Assembly: GCA_025517525.1 (NCBI GenBank) | Contig: JAOPJZ010000001.1 | Span: 62,001-126,000 of the forward strand | Reading direction: 5' to 3' | From: Natronosalvus hydrolyticus | GTDB lineage: Archaea > Halobacteriota > Halobacteria > Halobacteriales > Natrialbaceae | DNA: 64,000 nt | Shown: positions 26,187 through 36,296 of the stretch, piece after piece | Layout of the letters: each line of letters starts with the position of its first letter | Position numbering within the stretch: position 1 is the stretch's first letter | Notes under the pieces: generated by a model | The model's input: the letters and a program-made list of their open reading frames with translations, nothing else | Database searches by the model: none | Told to the model about the DNA's origin: nothing | Made by a program: the position numbers and the translations under genes

Positions 26187-26488
26187 CCGTCGGCATCGAG
26201 TACTACGTGCTGTTGTCCCTGGCCCTGTTCTGTATCGGGCTCTTTGGGGTGTTGACGCGTCGGAACGCACTGATGTTCCTGATGTCCGTTGAGCTAATGC
26301 TGAACGCGGCCAACATCAACCTGATCGCGTTCGCGTTCTATCACGGCAATCTCACCGGGCAGGTGTTCGCACTATTCACTATGGCGCTCGCTGCCGCGGA
26401 AGTCGCCGTCGGTCTCGGAATCATCCTGGTGCTGTACCGTAACTTCCGTGACGTGGACGTAACTGTTCCGTCGGAGATGAGGTGGTAA
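26183..26488 (+). CDS. nuoK: NADH-quinone oxidoreductase-type subunit K
   Basis: A 101-residue three-helix subunit homologous to MrpC. Conserved VELMLNAANINLIAF carries the channel Glu, and MALAAAEVAVGLGIILVLYR the second. It starts with GTG, overlapping nuoJ2. Confidence 0.95.
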   Translation: MTVGIEYYVLLSLALFCIGLFGVLTRRNALMFLMSVELMLNAANINLIAFAFYHGNLTGQVFALFTMALAAAEVAVGLGIILVLYRNFRDVDVTVPSEMRW

Positions 26489-26492
26489 CACT

Positions 26493-28529
26493 ATGGAAAC
26501 TGCATTCGAATTAGCGCCGGCGATTGTACTGCTCCCGCTTGCGGCGTTCGTCGTCGCCTTGCTCTTTGGGAACTATATGCCGAAAAAGGGAGCGCTTGCC
26601 GGTATCGTCGCGACTGCGGGATCGTTGCTCCTGTCGCTGTACGTCATGGCGGCTGTCGCGACCGGCGGCCAACATCAGGAGACGTATTTCACGTGGGCCG
26701 CTGGCGATGCCGTGAGCGAAACCGGTGTTCCAACGATCGAATTCACGTTCGGCACACTGCTCGATCCGCTCTCGGCACTGATGCTCGTCATCGTATCGCT
26801 GATTGCGTTCCTCGTTCACGTCTTCAGCCTCGGCTACATGAACGACGAAGGCGAAACGGGGCTGCCCCGATACTACGCCGAACTCGGACTCTTTACGTTC
26901 AGCATGCTCGCGTTCGTCATCGCCGATAACCTGCTGATGGCGTTCATGTTCTTCGAGCTGGTCGGGCTCTGTTCGTACCTGCTCATCGGCTTCTGGTTCC
27001 GTACGGAATCTGCGCCATCGGCAGCGAAGAAAGCGTTCCTGGTCACTCGCTTCGGTGACTACTTCTTCTTACTCGGTGTCGTCGCCATCGGTGCGACGTT
27101 TGGAACGCTCGCCTTCCAGGGCGACGGCTCCTTCGTCGCCGCTGCTGGCGAGGCAATAGACAATGGTGAGACGCTGTTCGGCTTCGGTGCCGAAACCTGG
27201 GTCACCATCACCGGCCTGCTAGTGCTGGGTGGTGTGATCGGAAAGTCCGCCCAGTTCCCGCTCCACACGTGGCTGCCCGATGCGATGGAAGGTCCGACCA
27301 CGGTGTCGGCACTGATCCACGCTGCGACGATGGTTGCCGCCGGTGTGTACCTCGTTGCCCGAATGTTCGGCTACTACGCGCTGAGCCCGACCGCACTCGG
27401 AATCATCGCGTTCGTCGGTGGCTTCACCGCACTGTTCGCTGCCACCATGGGTGTCGTCAAAGACGACATCAAACAGGTGCTGGCGTACTCGACGATCAGC
27501 CAGTACGGATACATGATGCTCGGCTTGGGCGTTGGCGGCTACGTCGCTGGCGTCTTCCACCTGATGAATCACGCCTTCTTCAAGGCGCTCTTGTTCCTCG
27601 GGGCCGGTGCCGTCATCGTCCTCATGCACCACGAACAGGACATGTGGAAGATGGGTGGCCTCAAGGACAAGGCTCCCATCGTGTATTACACCTTCCTCGC
27701 GGGCGCACTTGCACTCGCGGGCATCGTTCCCTTCTCCGGATTCTGGTCGAAAGACGAGATCCTCTTTGACGCCATCATCGTCGGCCTGAACGAGCCAATC
27801 TTCCTGGCTGCGTACGCGATGGGACTGCTCGCCGTATTCTTCACCGGATTCTACACGTTCCGGATGGTCTTCTTGACCTTCCACGGCGAACCCCGGTCTG
27901 ACGCCGCGCGAGACCCACACCCCGTCAGCTGGAACATCAAGTTCCCGCTGCTCACACTGGGTGTACTGGCGCTTGTCGCCGGTATCGCCAACCTCGCGCC
28001 GGTGTACAAACTGACCGGCCTCGAGATCACGTACCTCGAGTTCTGGCTCGACGGCCAGTACGGCGGCTACGCCGACCTGACCTACAGCGCCTACGGCGAC
28101 ACCGTCCCCTTCGGCACTGACTACATCGGTTCCGAGACGATCACCCTGCTGATCGCGGCCGGTCTCGGCCTGGGTCTCGCCGTTGGCGGTGCCGTCTTCG
28201 CGATGGTGCTTTACAACGTGCCCGAGCCGGAACCACACACGGAAAACCTCGGCAGCGCCCGGACCGTCCTGCGCAGCAACTACTACCAGGACGAGTACCA
28301 GGTCTGGCTCGCTGAGAACCTCACGCTGCCGCTGGCTCGAGCCGCAGACCGGTTCGACCAGACGGTGATCGACGGCGTCGTCAACGGCGTCTCGAGCGTG
28401 AGTCTGTTCGGTAGCGGACGGATGAAGCGATTACAAACCGGTGTCGTCACGAACTACGCGGCACTGCTCATCGTCGGGTTCATCGTCTTACTTGTCGTGC
28501 TCGGCGTTCTCGGAGGGTGGTTCGTATGA
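26493..28529 (+). CDS. nuoL: NADH-quinone oxidoreductase-type subunit L (antiporter-like)
   Basis: A 678-residue proton-pumping subunit with about 16 helices, including the long lateral helix region at the C-terminus. Antiporter-family motifs include LMAFMFFELVGLCSYLLIGFW, SAQFPLHTWLPDAMEGPTTVSALIHAATMV and FSGFWSKDEIL. The C-terminal part after ~560 (TVLRSNYYQDEYQVWLAENL) is the amphipathic connecting helix. Confidence 0.95.
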   Translation: METAFELAPAIVLLPLAAFVVALLFGNYMPKKGALAGIVATAGSLLLSLYVMAAVATGGQHQETYFTWAAGDAVSETGVPTIEFTFGTLLDPLSALMLVIVSLIAFLVHVFSLGYMNDEGETGLPRYYAELGLFTFSMLAFVIADNLLMAFMFFELVGLCSYLLIGFWFRTESAPSAAKKAFLVTRFGDYFFLLGVVAIGATFGTLAFQGDGSFVAAAGEAIDNGETLFGFGAETWVTITGLLVLGGVIGKSAQFPLHTWLPDAMEGPTTVSALIHAATMVAAGVYLVARMFGYYALSPTALGIIAFVGGFTALFAATMGVVKDDIKQVLAYSTISQYGYMMLGLGVGGYVAGVFHLMNHAFFKALLFLGAGAVIVLMHHEQDMWKMGGLKDKAPIVYYTFLAGALALAGIVPFSGFWSKDEILFDAIIVGLNEPIFLAAYAMGLLAVFFTGFYTFRMVFLTFHGEPRSDAARDPHPVSWNIKFPLLTLGVLALVAGIANLAPVYKLTGLEITYLEFWLDGQYGGYADLTYSAYGDTVPFGTDYIGSETITLLIAAGLGLGLAVGGAVFAMVLYNVPEPEPHTENLGSARTVLRSNYYQDEYQVWLAENLTLPLARAADRFDQTVIDGVVNGVSSVSLFGSGRMKRLQTGVVTNYAALLIVGFIVLLVVLGVLGGWFV

Positions 28530-30052
28530 TGATTGAGACGATCCTCGCTGTCACGTTTGCGGGCGCGCTGTTGACGTTCCTTGCGCCCAATCGTATCGCC
28601 GGAAAGCTGGCCTTCGCGATCAGTCTGATCCCGGCCGGGCTTTCGCTGTGGCTGTTTACCGCCTTCGACGGAAGCGGGAACGCCTTACTCGAGGGTGGCG
28701 AACTCGCCTTCGAAAACCGGACGACCTGGATCGAACTCGGTGCCTACGAGATCTCGTGGTACGTCGGAGTGGACGGCATTAGCCTGCCACTCGTGGTTCT
28801 GACGACGATCTTGACCACGCTCGCGATCATGAGTTCGTGGACGCCGATCGACATACGCGAGTCCCAGTTTTACGGCCTCGTGTTGTTCATCGAGGCGAAC
28901 CTGATCGGTGTCTTCGTGGCACTCGACTTCTTCATGTGGTTCATCTTCTGGGAGGCCGTCCTCATCCCGATGTACCTGCTGATCGGTGTCTGGGGCGGTC
29001 CACGACGCAAGTACGCCGCGATCAAGTTCTTCATCTACACGAACGTCGCCTCGCTGGTGATGTTTGCGGCGTTCATCGCGCTGGTGTTCAGCCTCGACGT
29101 GTCGTCGTTCGGTCTGCCCGAGGTCACACAGGCGATGCTTAACGGCGGACCGGACGCCTTCGCGGGTGTCGCCGGTAGCACGGTCGCCTCACTGGTGTTC
29201 ATCGCCATGTTCCTCGGCTTCGCTGTCAAGGTTCCAGTGGTCCCATTCCACACCTGGCTGCCGGACGCCCACGTTGAAGCACCGACACCGGCGTCGGTGC
29301 TCCTGGCTGGTGTCCTCTTGAAGATGGGTACCTACGCCCTGCTCCGGTTCAATTTCACGATGTTCCCGGACCAGGTCGAAACCTACGCCATTCCGATTGC
29401 GGTTATCGCCGTCATCAGCGTCATCTACGGCGCGATGTTGGCGCTGGCACAGACCGACCTCAAACGGATCGTCGCCTACTCGTCCGTCTCGTCGATGGGC
29501 TACGTCATCCTCGGTCTGATCGCATACACCCACTTCGGTGTCGGTGGCGCGACGTTCCAGATGGTCTCACACGGACTCATCTCGGGGCTGATGTTCATGG
29601 CCGTCGGCGTCATCTACAACGCTACCCACACCCGGATGGTCACCGATATGTCCGGGATGGCTGATAAGATGCCAATCGCGGTCGGGATCCTCATCGCTGG
29701 CGCGTTTGGCTACATGGGGCTGCCGCTCATGTCGGGCTTCGCCGCGGAGTACTTCATATTCTTCGGGGCCTTCGGCTCCGAAGTCCTGTCGTATGCCCCG
29801 GTGTTCACGGCACTCGCGATGTTCGGTATCGTGATCGTTGCCGGCTACCTGCTGTTTGCGATGCAGCGGACGCTGTTTGGCCCCTATCGCCTCGAAACCG
29901 ACTACGAGGTCGGTCGGGCACCACTGCACGACATCGCGCCGATGTTCGTGTTGCTGGGGCTCATCATCGCACTGGGTGTCGCACCCGAGTTGATCTTCGA
30001 CATGATCCTAGATGCCGTTGACCCGATCCTCGAGTTCGGAGGTGAGGCCTGA
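28526..30052 (+). CDS. nuoM: NADH-quinone oxidoreductase-type subunit M (antiporter-like)
   Basis: A 508-residue antiporter-like subunit. Motifs: FFMWFIFWEAVLIPMYLLIGVWGG, FHTWLPDAHVEAPTPASVLLAG and LKRIVAYSSVSSMGYVILG. The ATG at 28526 overlaps nuoL by 4 nt, so the in-frame codons before it are not used. Confidence 0.95.
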   Translation: MMIETILAVTFAGALLTFLAPNRIAGKLAFAISLIPAGLSLWLFTAFDGSGNALLEGGELAFENRTTWIELGAYEISWYVGVDGISLPLVVLTTILTTLAIMSSWTPIDIRESQFYGLVLFIEANLIGVFVALDFFMWFIFWEAVLIPMYLLIGVWGGPRRKYAAIKFFIYTNVASLVMFAAFIALVFSLDVSSFGLPEVTQAMLNGGPDAFAGVAGSTVASLVFIAMFLGFAVKVPVVPFHTWLPDAHVEAPTPASVLLAGVLLKMGTYALLRFNFTMFPDQVETYAIPIAVIAVISVIYGAMLALAQTDLKRIVAYSSVSSMGYVILGLIAYTHFGVGGATFQMVSHGLISGLMFMAVGVIYNATHTRMVTDMSGMADKMPIAVGILIAGAFGYMGLPLMSGFAAEYFIFFGAFGSEVLSYAPVFTALAMFGIVIVAGYLLFAMQRTLFGPYRLETDYEVGRAPLHDIAPMFVLLGLIIALGVAPELIFDMILDAVDPILEFGGEA

Positions 30053-31638
30053 TGATTGACGCGTTCACCCTGCCCGAGTGGGCCGCACTTGCACCGCCAC
30101 TCCTGTTGGCGCTCACCGCACTGGTGTTGTTCGCCTACGACAGCATCAACCCGCGGTCGACGAACCGGCCGGTACTGGCCGGTGTCGCGGTCGTTGGTGC
30201 GCTGGCCTCACTCGTGACTGCCGTCTGGTTTACGTTGGCGGGAACCGGTGCTGATGGTCCTGACGCCGGCTACGACCTCTGGTTCGTTGTCGGTGATTCG
30301 GTCACCGGAACCGGCGCAATCGATCTGTTCGGCGGCCAGTTGGTCGTCGATCAGATGGCGTTGTTCTTCATGATCGTCGTCGCCGTCGTCACGGCGCTTG
30401 TGGCGGTTGCGAGCTACGATTACATGGCCGGTCACGCCTATCAGGCTGAGTACTACTCGCTGTTGTTGCTCGCTGCGACCGGGATGTCGACGATGGCTGC
30501 GGCAAACAGTCTCGTCACCATCTTCATCGCCCTCGAACTCGCGAGTCTGCCATCGTACGCGCTCGTCGCGATTCTCAAGGACAACCGTGGCAGCGTCGAG
30601 GCTGGCCTGAAATACTTCTTGATCGGCGCCCTCTCGTCGGCTATCTTCGTCTACGGTATCAGCCTCGTCTACGGTGCCACCGGGCACCTGCAACTCGAGG
30701 CCATTGCGGAGATGATTGCGACCGGTGAGGCAGATGCCTACAGCGGCTTGCTCGGTCTCGGTATCGTGATGTTGATCGGTGGGTTCGCGTTCAAAACGGC
30801 GAGCGTCCCGTTCCACTTCTGGGCACCCGAAGCCTACGAGGGTGCGCCTGCACCGATTGCGGCGTTCCTCTCTTCGGCGTCGAAAGCAGCCGGGTTCGTG
30901 ATCCTCTTCCGTGTGTTTACGACGGCGTTCCCGCTCGAGACGACGACTGCGGTCATCGGACTCGACTGGACGATTGCGTTCATCATCCTCGCCATCGTGA
31001 CGATGACGGTCGGGAACTTCGCGGCGGCGACCCAGCAGAACGTCAAGCGGATGCTTGCGTACTCTTCGGTGGGTCACGCTGGCTATGCACTGATCGGACT
31101 GGCTGCGCTCACCGTCGACGGCGGCGAACTCGTTCTCGGCGCGGCGATGATGCACCTGCTCGTCTACGGCTTCATGAACACGGGGGCGTTCCTGTTCGTG
31201 GGCCTGGCGGAGTATTGGGGCGTCGGTCGTACCTTCGATGCGTACAACGGACTGGCTGCACGCGCTCCAGTAGCCTGTGCAGCACTGGCAGTGTTCATGT
31301 TCAGCCTCGCCGGCATCCCGCCGTTCGGTGGCTTCTGGAGCAAGTACTTCCTGTTCACGGGGGCGCTCGAGGCGGCGTCGGCCAACAGTGCGCTGTTGCT
31401 CGTCGCCGCGGCACTCGTGGTCAACAGTGCGCTGTCGCTGTATTACTACTCGCGGCTGGTCAAAGCGGTCTGGATTAATGACGCTGACCCCTCGCTCGAT
31501 CGAGACTTCGGCGGCACGCCGACGGGACTGTACGCGGCGATTCTGTTCGCTGCCGTTATGACTGTCGTCTTGTTGCCCGCGTTTGGCCCGGTCGCTGATC
31601 TGGCAATCGACGCGGCGAGCGCAGTGCTCGTCTCCTGA
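30052..31638 (+). CDS. nuoN: NADH-quinone oxidoreductase-type subunit N (antiporter-like)
   Basis: A 528-residue antiporter-like subunit ending the operon. Motifs: LASLPSYALVAIL, SVPFHFWAPEAYEGAPAPIAAFLSS, NVKRMLAYSSVGHAGYALIG and FSLAGIPPFGGFWSKYF. Overlaps nuoM by 1 nt (TGATG). Confidence 0.95.
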   Translation: MIDAFTLPEWAALAPPLLLALTALVLFAYDSINPRSTNRPVLAGVAVVGALASLVTAVWFTLAGTGADGPDAGYDLWFVVGDSVTGTGAIDLFGGQLVVDQMALFFMIVVAVVTALVAVASYDYMAGHAYQAEYYSLLLLAATGMSTMAAANSLVTIFIALELASLPSYALVAILKDNRGSVEAGLKYFLIGALSSAIFVYGISLVYGATGHLQLEAIAEMIATGEADAYSGLLGLGIVMLIGGFAFKTASVPFHFWAPEAYEGAPAPIAAFLSSASKAAGFVILFRVFTTAFPLETTTAVIGLDWTIAFIILAIVTMTVGNFAAATQQNVKRMLAYSSVGHAGYALIGLAALTVDGGELVLGAAMMHLLVYGFMNTGAFLFVGLAEYWGVGRTFDAYNGLAARAPVACAALAVFMFSLAGIPPFGGFWSKYFLFTGALEAASANSALLLVAAALVVNSALSLYYYSRLVKAVWINDADPSLDRDFGGTPTGLYAAILFAAVMTVVLLPAFGPVADLAIDAASAVLVS

Positions 31639-31697
31639 TCACGACGAACGACTTTTGCGATATTTCCTTCGAGACTCTCATAGTGAAACCCGGTAGC

Positions 31698-31703
31698 TTT
31701 TAG
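31698..31703 (+). promoter_or_regulatory. TATA-like box of the DHH gene
   Basis: TTTTAG lies 24-29 nt before ATG 31727, suggesting independent transcription of the gene after the nuo operon. Confidence 0.45.
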
Positions 31704-31726
31704 CGCCTCCAGTCGGAAGCGGCCGT

Positions 31727-33241
31727 ATGGTTTTCCGGCTGGTCCTCGGCTGTGGGGGCGTTGGCGGGCGCGTCATCGAGGGGTTGCCGGCGCTGGCAGC
31801 GATGGATGGGGAGTTGCTCGTGCTCACGGAGGATGGCGACCTCGTGGAAACGCTCCGCGAAGACAACGTGCCTGCCCGCTGTCTCGACCCGTGTGACCGG
31901 ACGGTGCTCGAGTCACTCGAGGAGCCAGACGTGGTTTTTGTTGCTAGTGACGAACTGGGCCGCAATCGTAAGGTGGCCGAGACGATCACGACGGTTGCAC
32001 CCGATGCAACTGTTATCGCGTACGCGCCCGGGCCGAGCACCGGTGGTGGCGATAGCGAGACGGCTGCGTCCCGGGAGGCGGACGTGACGGCCCTCGAGCG
32101 AACGGCGACGACGGTCATCGATTCGACCGACCTGTTGGCGAGGTGGATTCTCGAGCGTTCGACGACGCCAGCGGCCCGCCGAGCAATCACGTTACGAAAG
32201 AAACTGTGCAGTATCGAGGGGACGCTCGCGGTTTTCGCCCACGACAATCCGGATCCCGACGCCATCGCCAGTGCGATTGCACTCGCTGAACTCGCCGAAT
32301 CCGTCGGGGTCGATGCCGAGGCCTGTTATTACGGGGATATCTCCCATCAGGAAAATCGGGCGATGGTCAACTTGCTCGATCTCGATCTTCGGGCGCTCGA
32401 CCTCGATGACCCGCTCGAGTACGAGGCGTTCGCACTGGTCGATCACTCCCGTCCGGGTGTCAACGATCAGTTGCCGGCGGAACTACCGATAGACATCGTC
32501 ATCGATCACCACCCGCCTCGAGGGCCGGTTGCCGCCGGGTTTTACGACCTTCGTGAACGGATCGGAGCGACCAGTACGATGTTGACGGGCTATCTCGACT
32601 GGTTCGATCTCGACATCTCATGGACGACGGCGACGGCGTTGTTGTACGGTATCCGTGTCGATACCAACGATTTTACGAGGGAGGTTTCATCCGAGGACTT
32701 CGAGGCGGCAGCGACGCTCTGGCCGTCCGCTGATCTCGATATCCTGTTACGAATTGAACAGCCGACGGTCGATCCTGACGTGCTCGACACGGTCGCTCGA
32801 GCGATCAAGAACAGAACCAGACGTGATTCAGTCGTCGTTGCCAGTGCCGGCGAGATTCCGACCAGGGATGCGTTGCCACAGGCGGCTGACCAGTTACTCG
32901 CGATGGAGGGGATCGATACGACGCTCGTGTTCGGGTTCGACGACGAGATGGTGTTCATTTCGGCTCGTTCGCGTGGTTCCGATATCGATCTCGGAGAGGT
33001 GCTTCGGGATGCGTACGACCAGATTGGGAGTGCTGGTGGACACGCGAATATGGCCGGTGCTCAACTCGAGATCGGCGTGCTGGGTGGGACGGAAACGGCG
33101 GCCGAACTCGAGTCGATTCTGAGTGTCGTCGAAGAGGTTATTACGGATCGGTTTTTCGAAGCGATCGAGACGCGTCCGGGGGCAGCCGTCGGGCTGTACA
33201 GCCAGACGAGCCAGGTGTTGTTTGGCACGGACGAATCGTGA
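31727..33241 (+). CDS. DHH-family phosphoesterase with N-terminal TrkA-N (RCK) domain
   Basis: A 504-residue two-part protein. Residues 1-125 resemble a nucleotide-binding TrkA-N fold (FRLVLGCGGVGGRVIEGL, VVFVASDELGRNRKVAE). The rest is a DHH-DHHA1 phosphoesterase: DNPDPDAIASAIALAEL, FALVDHSRPG, IVIDHHPPRG and, at the end, GSAGGHANMAGAQLEIG, all with metal-binding His/Asp in place. DHH enzymes hydrolyse nanoRNA, pApA or cyclic dinucleotides. The RCK-like part suggests control by a nucleotide or by NAD(H) (inference). Such fusions recur in archaea. Confidence 0.85.
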   Translation: MVFRLVLGCGGVGGRVIEGLPALAAMDGELLVLTEDGDLVETLREDNVPARCLDPCDRTVLESLEEPDVVFVASDELGRNRKVAETITTVAPDATVIAYAPGPSTGGGDSETAASREADVTALERTATTVIDSTDLLARWILERSTTPAARRAITLRKKLCSIEGTLAVFAHDNPDPDAIASAIALAELAESVGVDAEACYYGDISHQENRAMVNLLDLDLRALDLDDPLEYEAFALVDHSRPGVNDQLPAELPIDIVIDHHPPRGPVAAGFYDLRERIGATSTMLTGYLDWFDLDISWTTATALLYGIRVDTNDFTREVSSEDFEAAATLWPSADLDILLRIEQPTVDPDVLDTVARAIKNRTRRDSVVVASAGEIPTRDALPQAADQLLAMEGIDTTLVFGFDDEMVFISARSRGSDIDLGEVLRDAYDQIGSAGGHANMAGAQLEIGVLGGTETAAELESILSVVEEVITDRFFEAIETRPGAAVGLYSQTSQVLFGTDES

Positions 33242-33351
33242 CGCTGTCTGGATAGGTCGATCGGATTGTTGTGCCGCTCGAATATCGCGGGACTTCCACG
33301 AATCGCTATTACTCGGAGTACTTTTCACCGCCGCCCTCGAGAGATGCGTTC

Positions 33352-34167
33352 ATGAACGGTCCTATGGAGGCAGACGGCTACACCAAACCCCGGGTCAAAG
33401 ATTACATGACTCGAGACGTGGCAACGGTCTCGCCCGATGACACAGTCGAGGAAGTAAGTGTTCGGATCGCTGAAAGCGAAGAACACAGTGGGTTCCCCGT
33501 CTGTGAGCGGCGGCGTGTCGAAGGATTTGTGACTGCTCGAGACCTGCTACTCGAGGATGATTCGACGCCGATTTTTCGGGTGATGACGACGGACCTGATC
33601 GTCGCCCATCCGGATATGAAAGTAACCGATGCTGCGCGCGTGATTCTTCGGTCAGGGATTCAGAAGCTTCCGGTCGTGGACGATGCTGGCAATCTGGTCG
33701 GCATTATCTCCAATGCGGACGTTATCAGGAGTCAGATCGAGCGTGCAACCCCGGAAAAAGTTGGGAAATTGATTCGGACTCTCGAGAACATTCACTCCAT
33801 CAAGTTGAGCGAGGAACGACGTGACATCCAACTCGAGGAGCTGACCCCGACACAGGGCCGAGTCTATGCGGATGAACTCGAGGGGCGACGCTACGAACTC
33901 GAACACGGATTGGCCGAACCGCTGGTCGTCATCGATAACGGCGGCACGTTGTTGCTAGCCGATGGCCATCATCGGGTGCTTGCGGCTGACAGACTCGAGC
34001 TCGAGGAGATGGATGCCTACGTGATCGTTATCGATCACCCGATCGATCTCGGGATGGCGAAAACGGCGAAAAAGGAAGGGCTGGAGAGTATCAAGGATAT
34101 CGAAGTCGTCGATTACGCGAAACATCCGCTGGTTGAGACGACGAAACGGTTTCAGTCGGGCGAATAA
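33352..34167 (+). CDS. CBS-pair protein with C-terminal ParB/sulfiredoxin-like domain
   Basis: A 271-residue protein with two CBS motifs: KPRVKDYMTRDVATVSPDDT to EGFVTARDLLLED (about 10-70) and VMTTDLIVAHPDMKVTDAA to LVGIISNADVIRSQ (about 75-130). The remainder (about 140-260) has TLLLADGHHRVLAADRLEL, resembling the ParB/sulfiredoxin phosphate-binding box (GxxR). CBS pairs bind adenosyl nucleotides; ParB-fold domains bind nucleotides (CTP or ATP) or act as nuclease or kinase-like folds. Function unknown; CBS-ParB proteins are conserved in archaea. Starts at 33352 and 33364 are both possible. Confidence 0.8.
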   Translation: MNGPMEADGYTKPRVKDYMTRDVATVSPDDTVEEVSVRIAESEEHSGFPVCERRRVEGFVTARDLLLEDDSTPIFRVMTTDLIVAHPDMKVTDAARVILRSGIQKLPVVDDAGNLVGIISNADVIRSQIERATPEKVGKLIRTLENIHSIKLSEERRDIQLEELTPTQGRVYADELEGRRYELEHGLAEPLVVIDNGGTLLLADGHHRVLAADRLELEEMDAYVIVIDHPIDLGMAKTAKKEGLESIKDIEVVDYAKHPLVETTKRFQSGE

Positions 34168-34207
34168 CGAAACGAGCCCGTGGTAACCTGGGCTCCGATT
34201 TTCGACG

Positions 34208-36181
34208 TTATTTCCCTTCGAACTCGGGGTCGTCGCCGCTCATGAACGCGGTGATGCCCGTCATCAGGTCGTCGGTCGCCATCAGGTGACCGAACGCGGC
34301 GGCCTCGAGTTCGAGGCCGGCGTCGGTGTCGTCGCGGCCGGCGAGCATCGCGCGTTTCGTAAAGCGCTGAGCGATGGGCGGGCCGCCGGCGAGTTTTTCG
34401 GTCATCTCGAGTGCGGCGTCGAGCAGTTCGTCGTTGTCGACGACATCGTTGACGAAGCCGTATTCCTCGAGTGTTTCAGCCTCGTAACGGTCGGCCGTGA
34501 GGATAATCTCTTTGGCGCGACCTTCACCGACGATGTTCGACAGACGCTGGGTGCCGCCCCAGCCGGGAATCAGACCGAGGTTGAGTTCCGGCTGGCCGAG
34601 TTCGGAGCGCTCGGAGGCGATACGGATGTCGGCACAGGTCGCCAGTTCCATTCCGCCGCCGAGACAGTAGCCGTCGATCCCGGCGACGACCGGCATTTCA
34701 CAGCGCTCGAGTTTGCCGAAGGTGGTCTGGCCCTGCTCTGAGAGGTCGACCGCTCCGATTGGGTCGGCACCGCCGGCGGCCATACTCTGGACGTCCGCGC
34801 CCGCGGAGAAGGCTTTCTCGCCCTCGCCGGTGAGCAAGATCGCGCGCACCGAATCGTCGTCCTCGAGCAAGTCGATGGCGGTCGAGAGTTCATCGAGCAG
34901 CTCGGAGCTGATGGTGTTCATCCGGTGTGGCCGGTCCAGAACGATGTGGCCGACGTACTCGGTCGGGTACTCGAGGCGAATCGTCTCGAAGTCGACGCCG
35001 TCGTCGTCTTCCGTGGCGTCGTAGAAGCTACCGACTTCGGAACGGTCTTGTAGGTATGAATCCGGCGCGTAGCGTTCGTGGCCGGTTGCCTCGTAGGCGT
35101 CTTCGAGTTCCTCGAGGAGTGGCTCGAGGCCGAACTCGTCAACGACTTTGACCGGACCGTCGGGGAAGCCGGCACCGAGTTTGACGGCTTCGTCGATGGA
35201 TTCTGGCGGGGCGACGTCGCCGCCGATCAGTTTCGCGATCTCGTTGGCCATCGAGCCGAGCAGTCGCCGTTTCACCAGCTCGGATTGCTGATCGGTCGGC
35301 ACGTCTGCACCGGGGCCATCTTCGTAGTCGTAGAAGCCTTTGCCCGTTTTCTTCCCGAGTTCTTCGTTTTCGACTTTCTCGGCGAGCAGCGGTGCGGGCT
35401 CGTAGGCATCACCCAGTACCTCGTGCATATACTCGAGGACGTGGAGGCTGACGTCGTTACCGACCTGGTCGCCCAGTTCGAACGCGCCCATCGGCATGCC
35501 CATGTCGAACTTCGTCGTCGAGTCGACTTCGGCGATGGTGGCTTCGTCCTCGCTGACGAGCCAGGCGGCTTCGTTCATCAGGGGGACGAGAATCCGGTTC
35601 ACGATGAAGCCGGGGGCGTCCTTGTGGACGCGGACGGGCGACTTGTCGAAGTCTTCGGCCAGCGCCTCGATGACGTCGAGGGTCTCCTCGCTCGTGTGTT
35701 CGCCGGTGATAACCTCAACGAGCGGCATCCGGATCGGCGGATTGAAAAAGTGCATCCCACAGAACTGTTCGGGCCTGTCGGTTACCTCCGAAAGGTCCGT
35801 GATCGACAGGCTCGAGGTGTTCGTCGCGAAGATTGCGTGGTTAGGCGCGTACTCCTCGACCTCCGTGTACACGTCCTTCTTGATGGCCATCTTCTCGGGG
35901 ACGGCCTCGATGACGACGTCGACGTCGCCGACCGCTTCCTCGACCTCGACCAACGGCGTGATCCGCTCGAGGGTGGCGTCAGCCTCCGCTTCGGTGATCT
36001 GGTCGTTTTCGGCGAGTTTGCCGAGTGACCACTCGATCTGGTCGTAACCGTTCTGGACGAACTCGTCTTTGATGTCGCGCAGGTTCACGTCGTAGCCAGC
36101 GAGCGCCGCGACTTCGGCGATGCCGTGGCCCATGTTCCCCGCGCCGAGAACTGCGATGGTGTTGATATCCTCAAGCTCCAT
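34208..36181 (-). CDS. 3-hydroxyacyl-CoA dehydrogenase / enoyl-CoA hydratase fusion
   Basis: A 657-residue bifunctional beta-oxidation enzyme. Residues 1-~385 are the NAD-dependent dehydrogenase ([49 protein letters not shown]); residues ~400-657 are the crotonase-fold hydratase ([38 protein letters not shown]). The order is reversed relative to bacterial FadB, where the hydratase is first. It would hydrate enoyl-CoA and oxidise the hydroxyacyl-CoA. Divergently transcribed from an acyl-CoA dehydrogenase, which catalyses the preceding step. Confidence 0.95.
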   Translation of the reverse strand: MELEDINTIAVLGAGNMGHGIAEVAALAGYDVNLRDIKDEFVQNGYDQIEWSLGKLAENDQITEAEADATLERITPLVEVEEAVGDVDVVIEAVPEKMAIKKDVYTEVEEYAPNHAIFATNTSSLSITDLSEVTDRPEQFCGMHFFNPPIRMPLVEVITGEHTSEETLDVIEALAEDFDKSPVRVHKDAPGFIVNRILVPLMNEAAWLVSEDEATIAEVDSTTKFDMGMPMGAFELGDQVGNDVSLHVLEYMHEVLGDAYEPAPLLAEKVENEELGKKTGKGFYDYEDGPGADVPTDQQSELVKRRLLGSMANEIAKLIGGDVAPPESIDEAVKLGAGFPDGPVKVVDEFGLEPLLEELEDAYEATGHERYAPDSYLQDRSEVGSFYDATEDDDGVDFETIRLEYPTEYVGHIVLDRPHRMNTISSELLDELSTAIDLLEDDDSVRAILLTGEGEKAFSAGADVQSMAAGGADPIGAVDLSEQGQTTFGKLERCEMPVVAGIDGYCLGGGMELATCADIRIASERSELGQPELNLGLIPGWGGTQRLSNIVGEGRAKEIILTADRYEAETLEEYGFVNDVVDNDELLDAALEMTEKLAGGPPIAQRFTKRAMLAGRDDTDAGLELEAAAFGHLMATDDLMTGITAFMSGDDPEFEGK

Positions 36182-36268
36182 AGGTACATATGCGTCTGGC
36201 ACCGGTTTCAACGTTTCCCTCTTTTCGGCTTCAAACCCTTCTCGAGTTTACTTCCGGTTACAAAGTTC

Positions 36269-36274
36269 TTTATC
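36269..36274 (+). promoter_or_regulatory. TATA-like box of the acyl-CoA dehydrogenase gene
   Basis: TTTATC (in CTTTATCG) lies 23-28 nt before ATG 36297 within a 115-nt divergent spacer shared with the fused dehydrogenase/hydratase gene. A shared regulator could bind here, but I see no clear operator. Confidence 0.5.
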
Positions 36275-36296
36275 GTTCAGGATAGAATACCACTGT

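Noticed and set aside
35078..36028. A 316-codon plus-strand frame opposite the dehydrogenase/hydratase fusion
   Set aside because: Antisense to a conserved enzyme; no family features.
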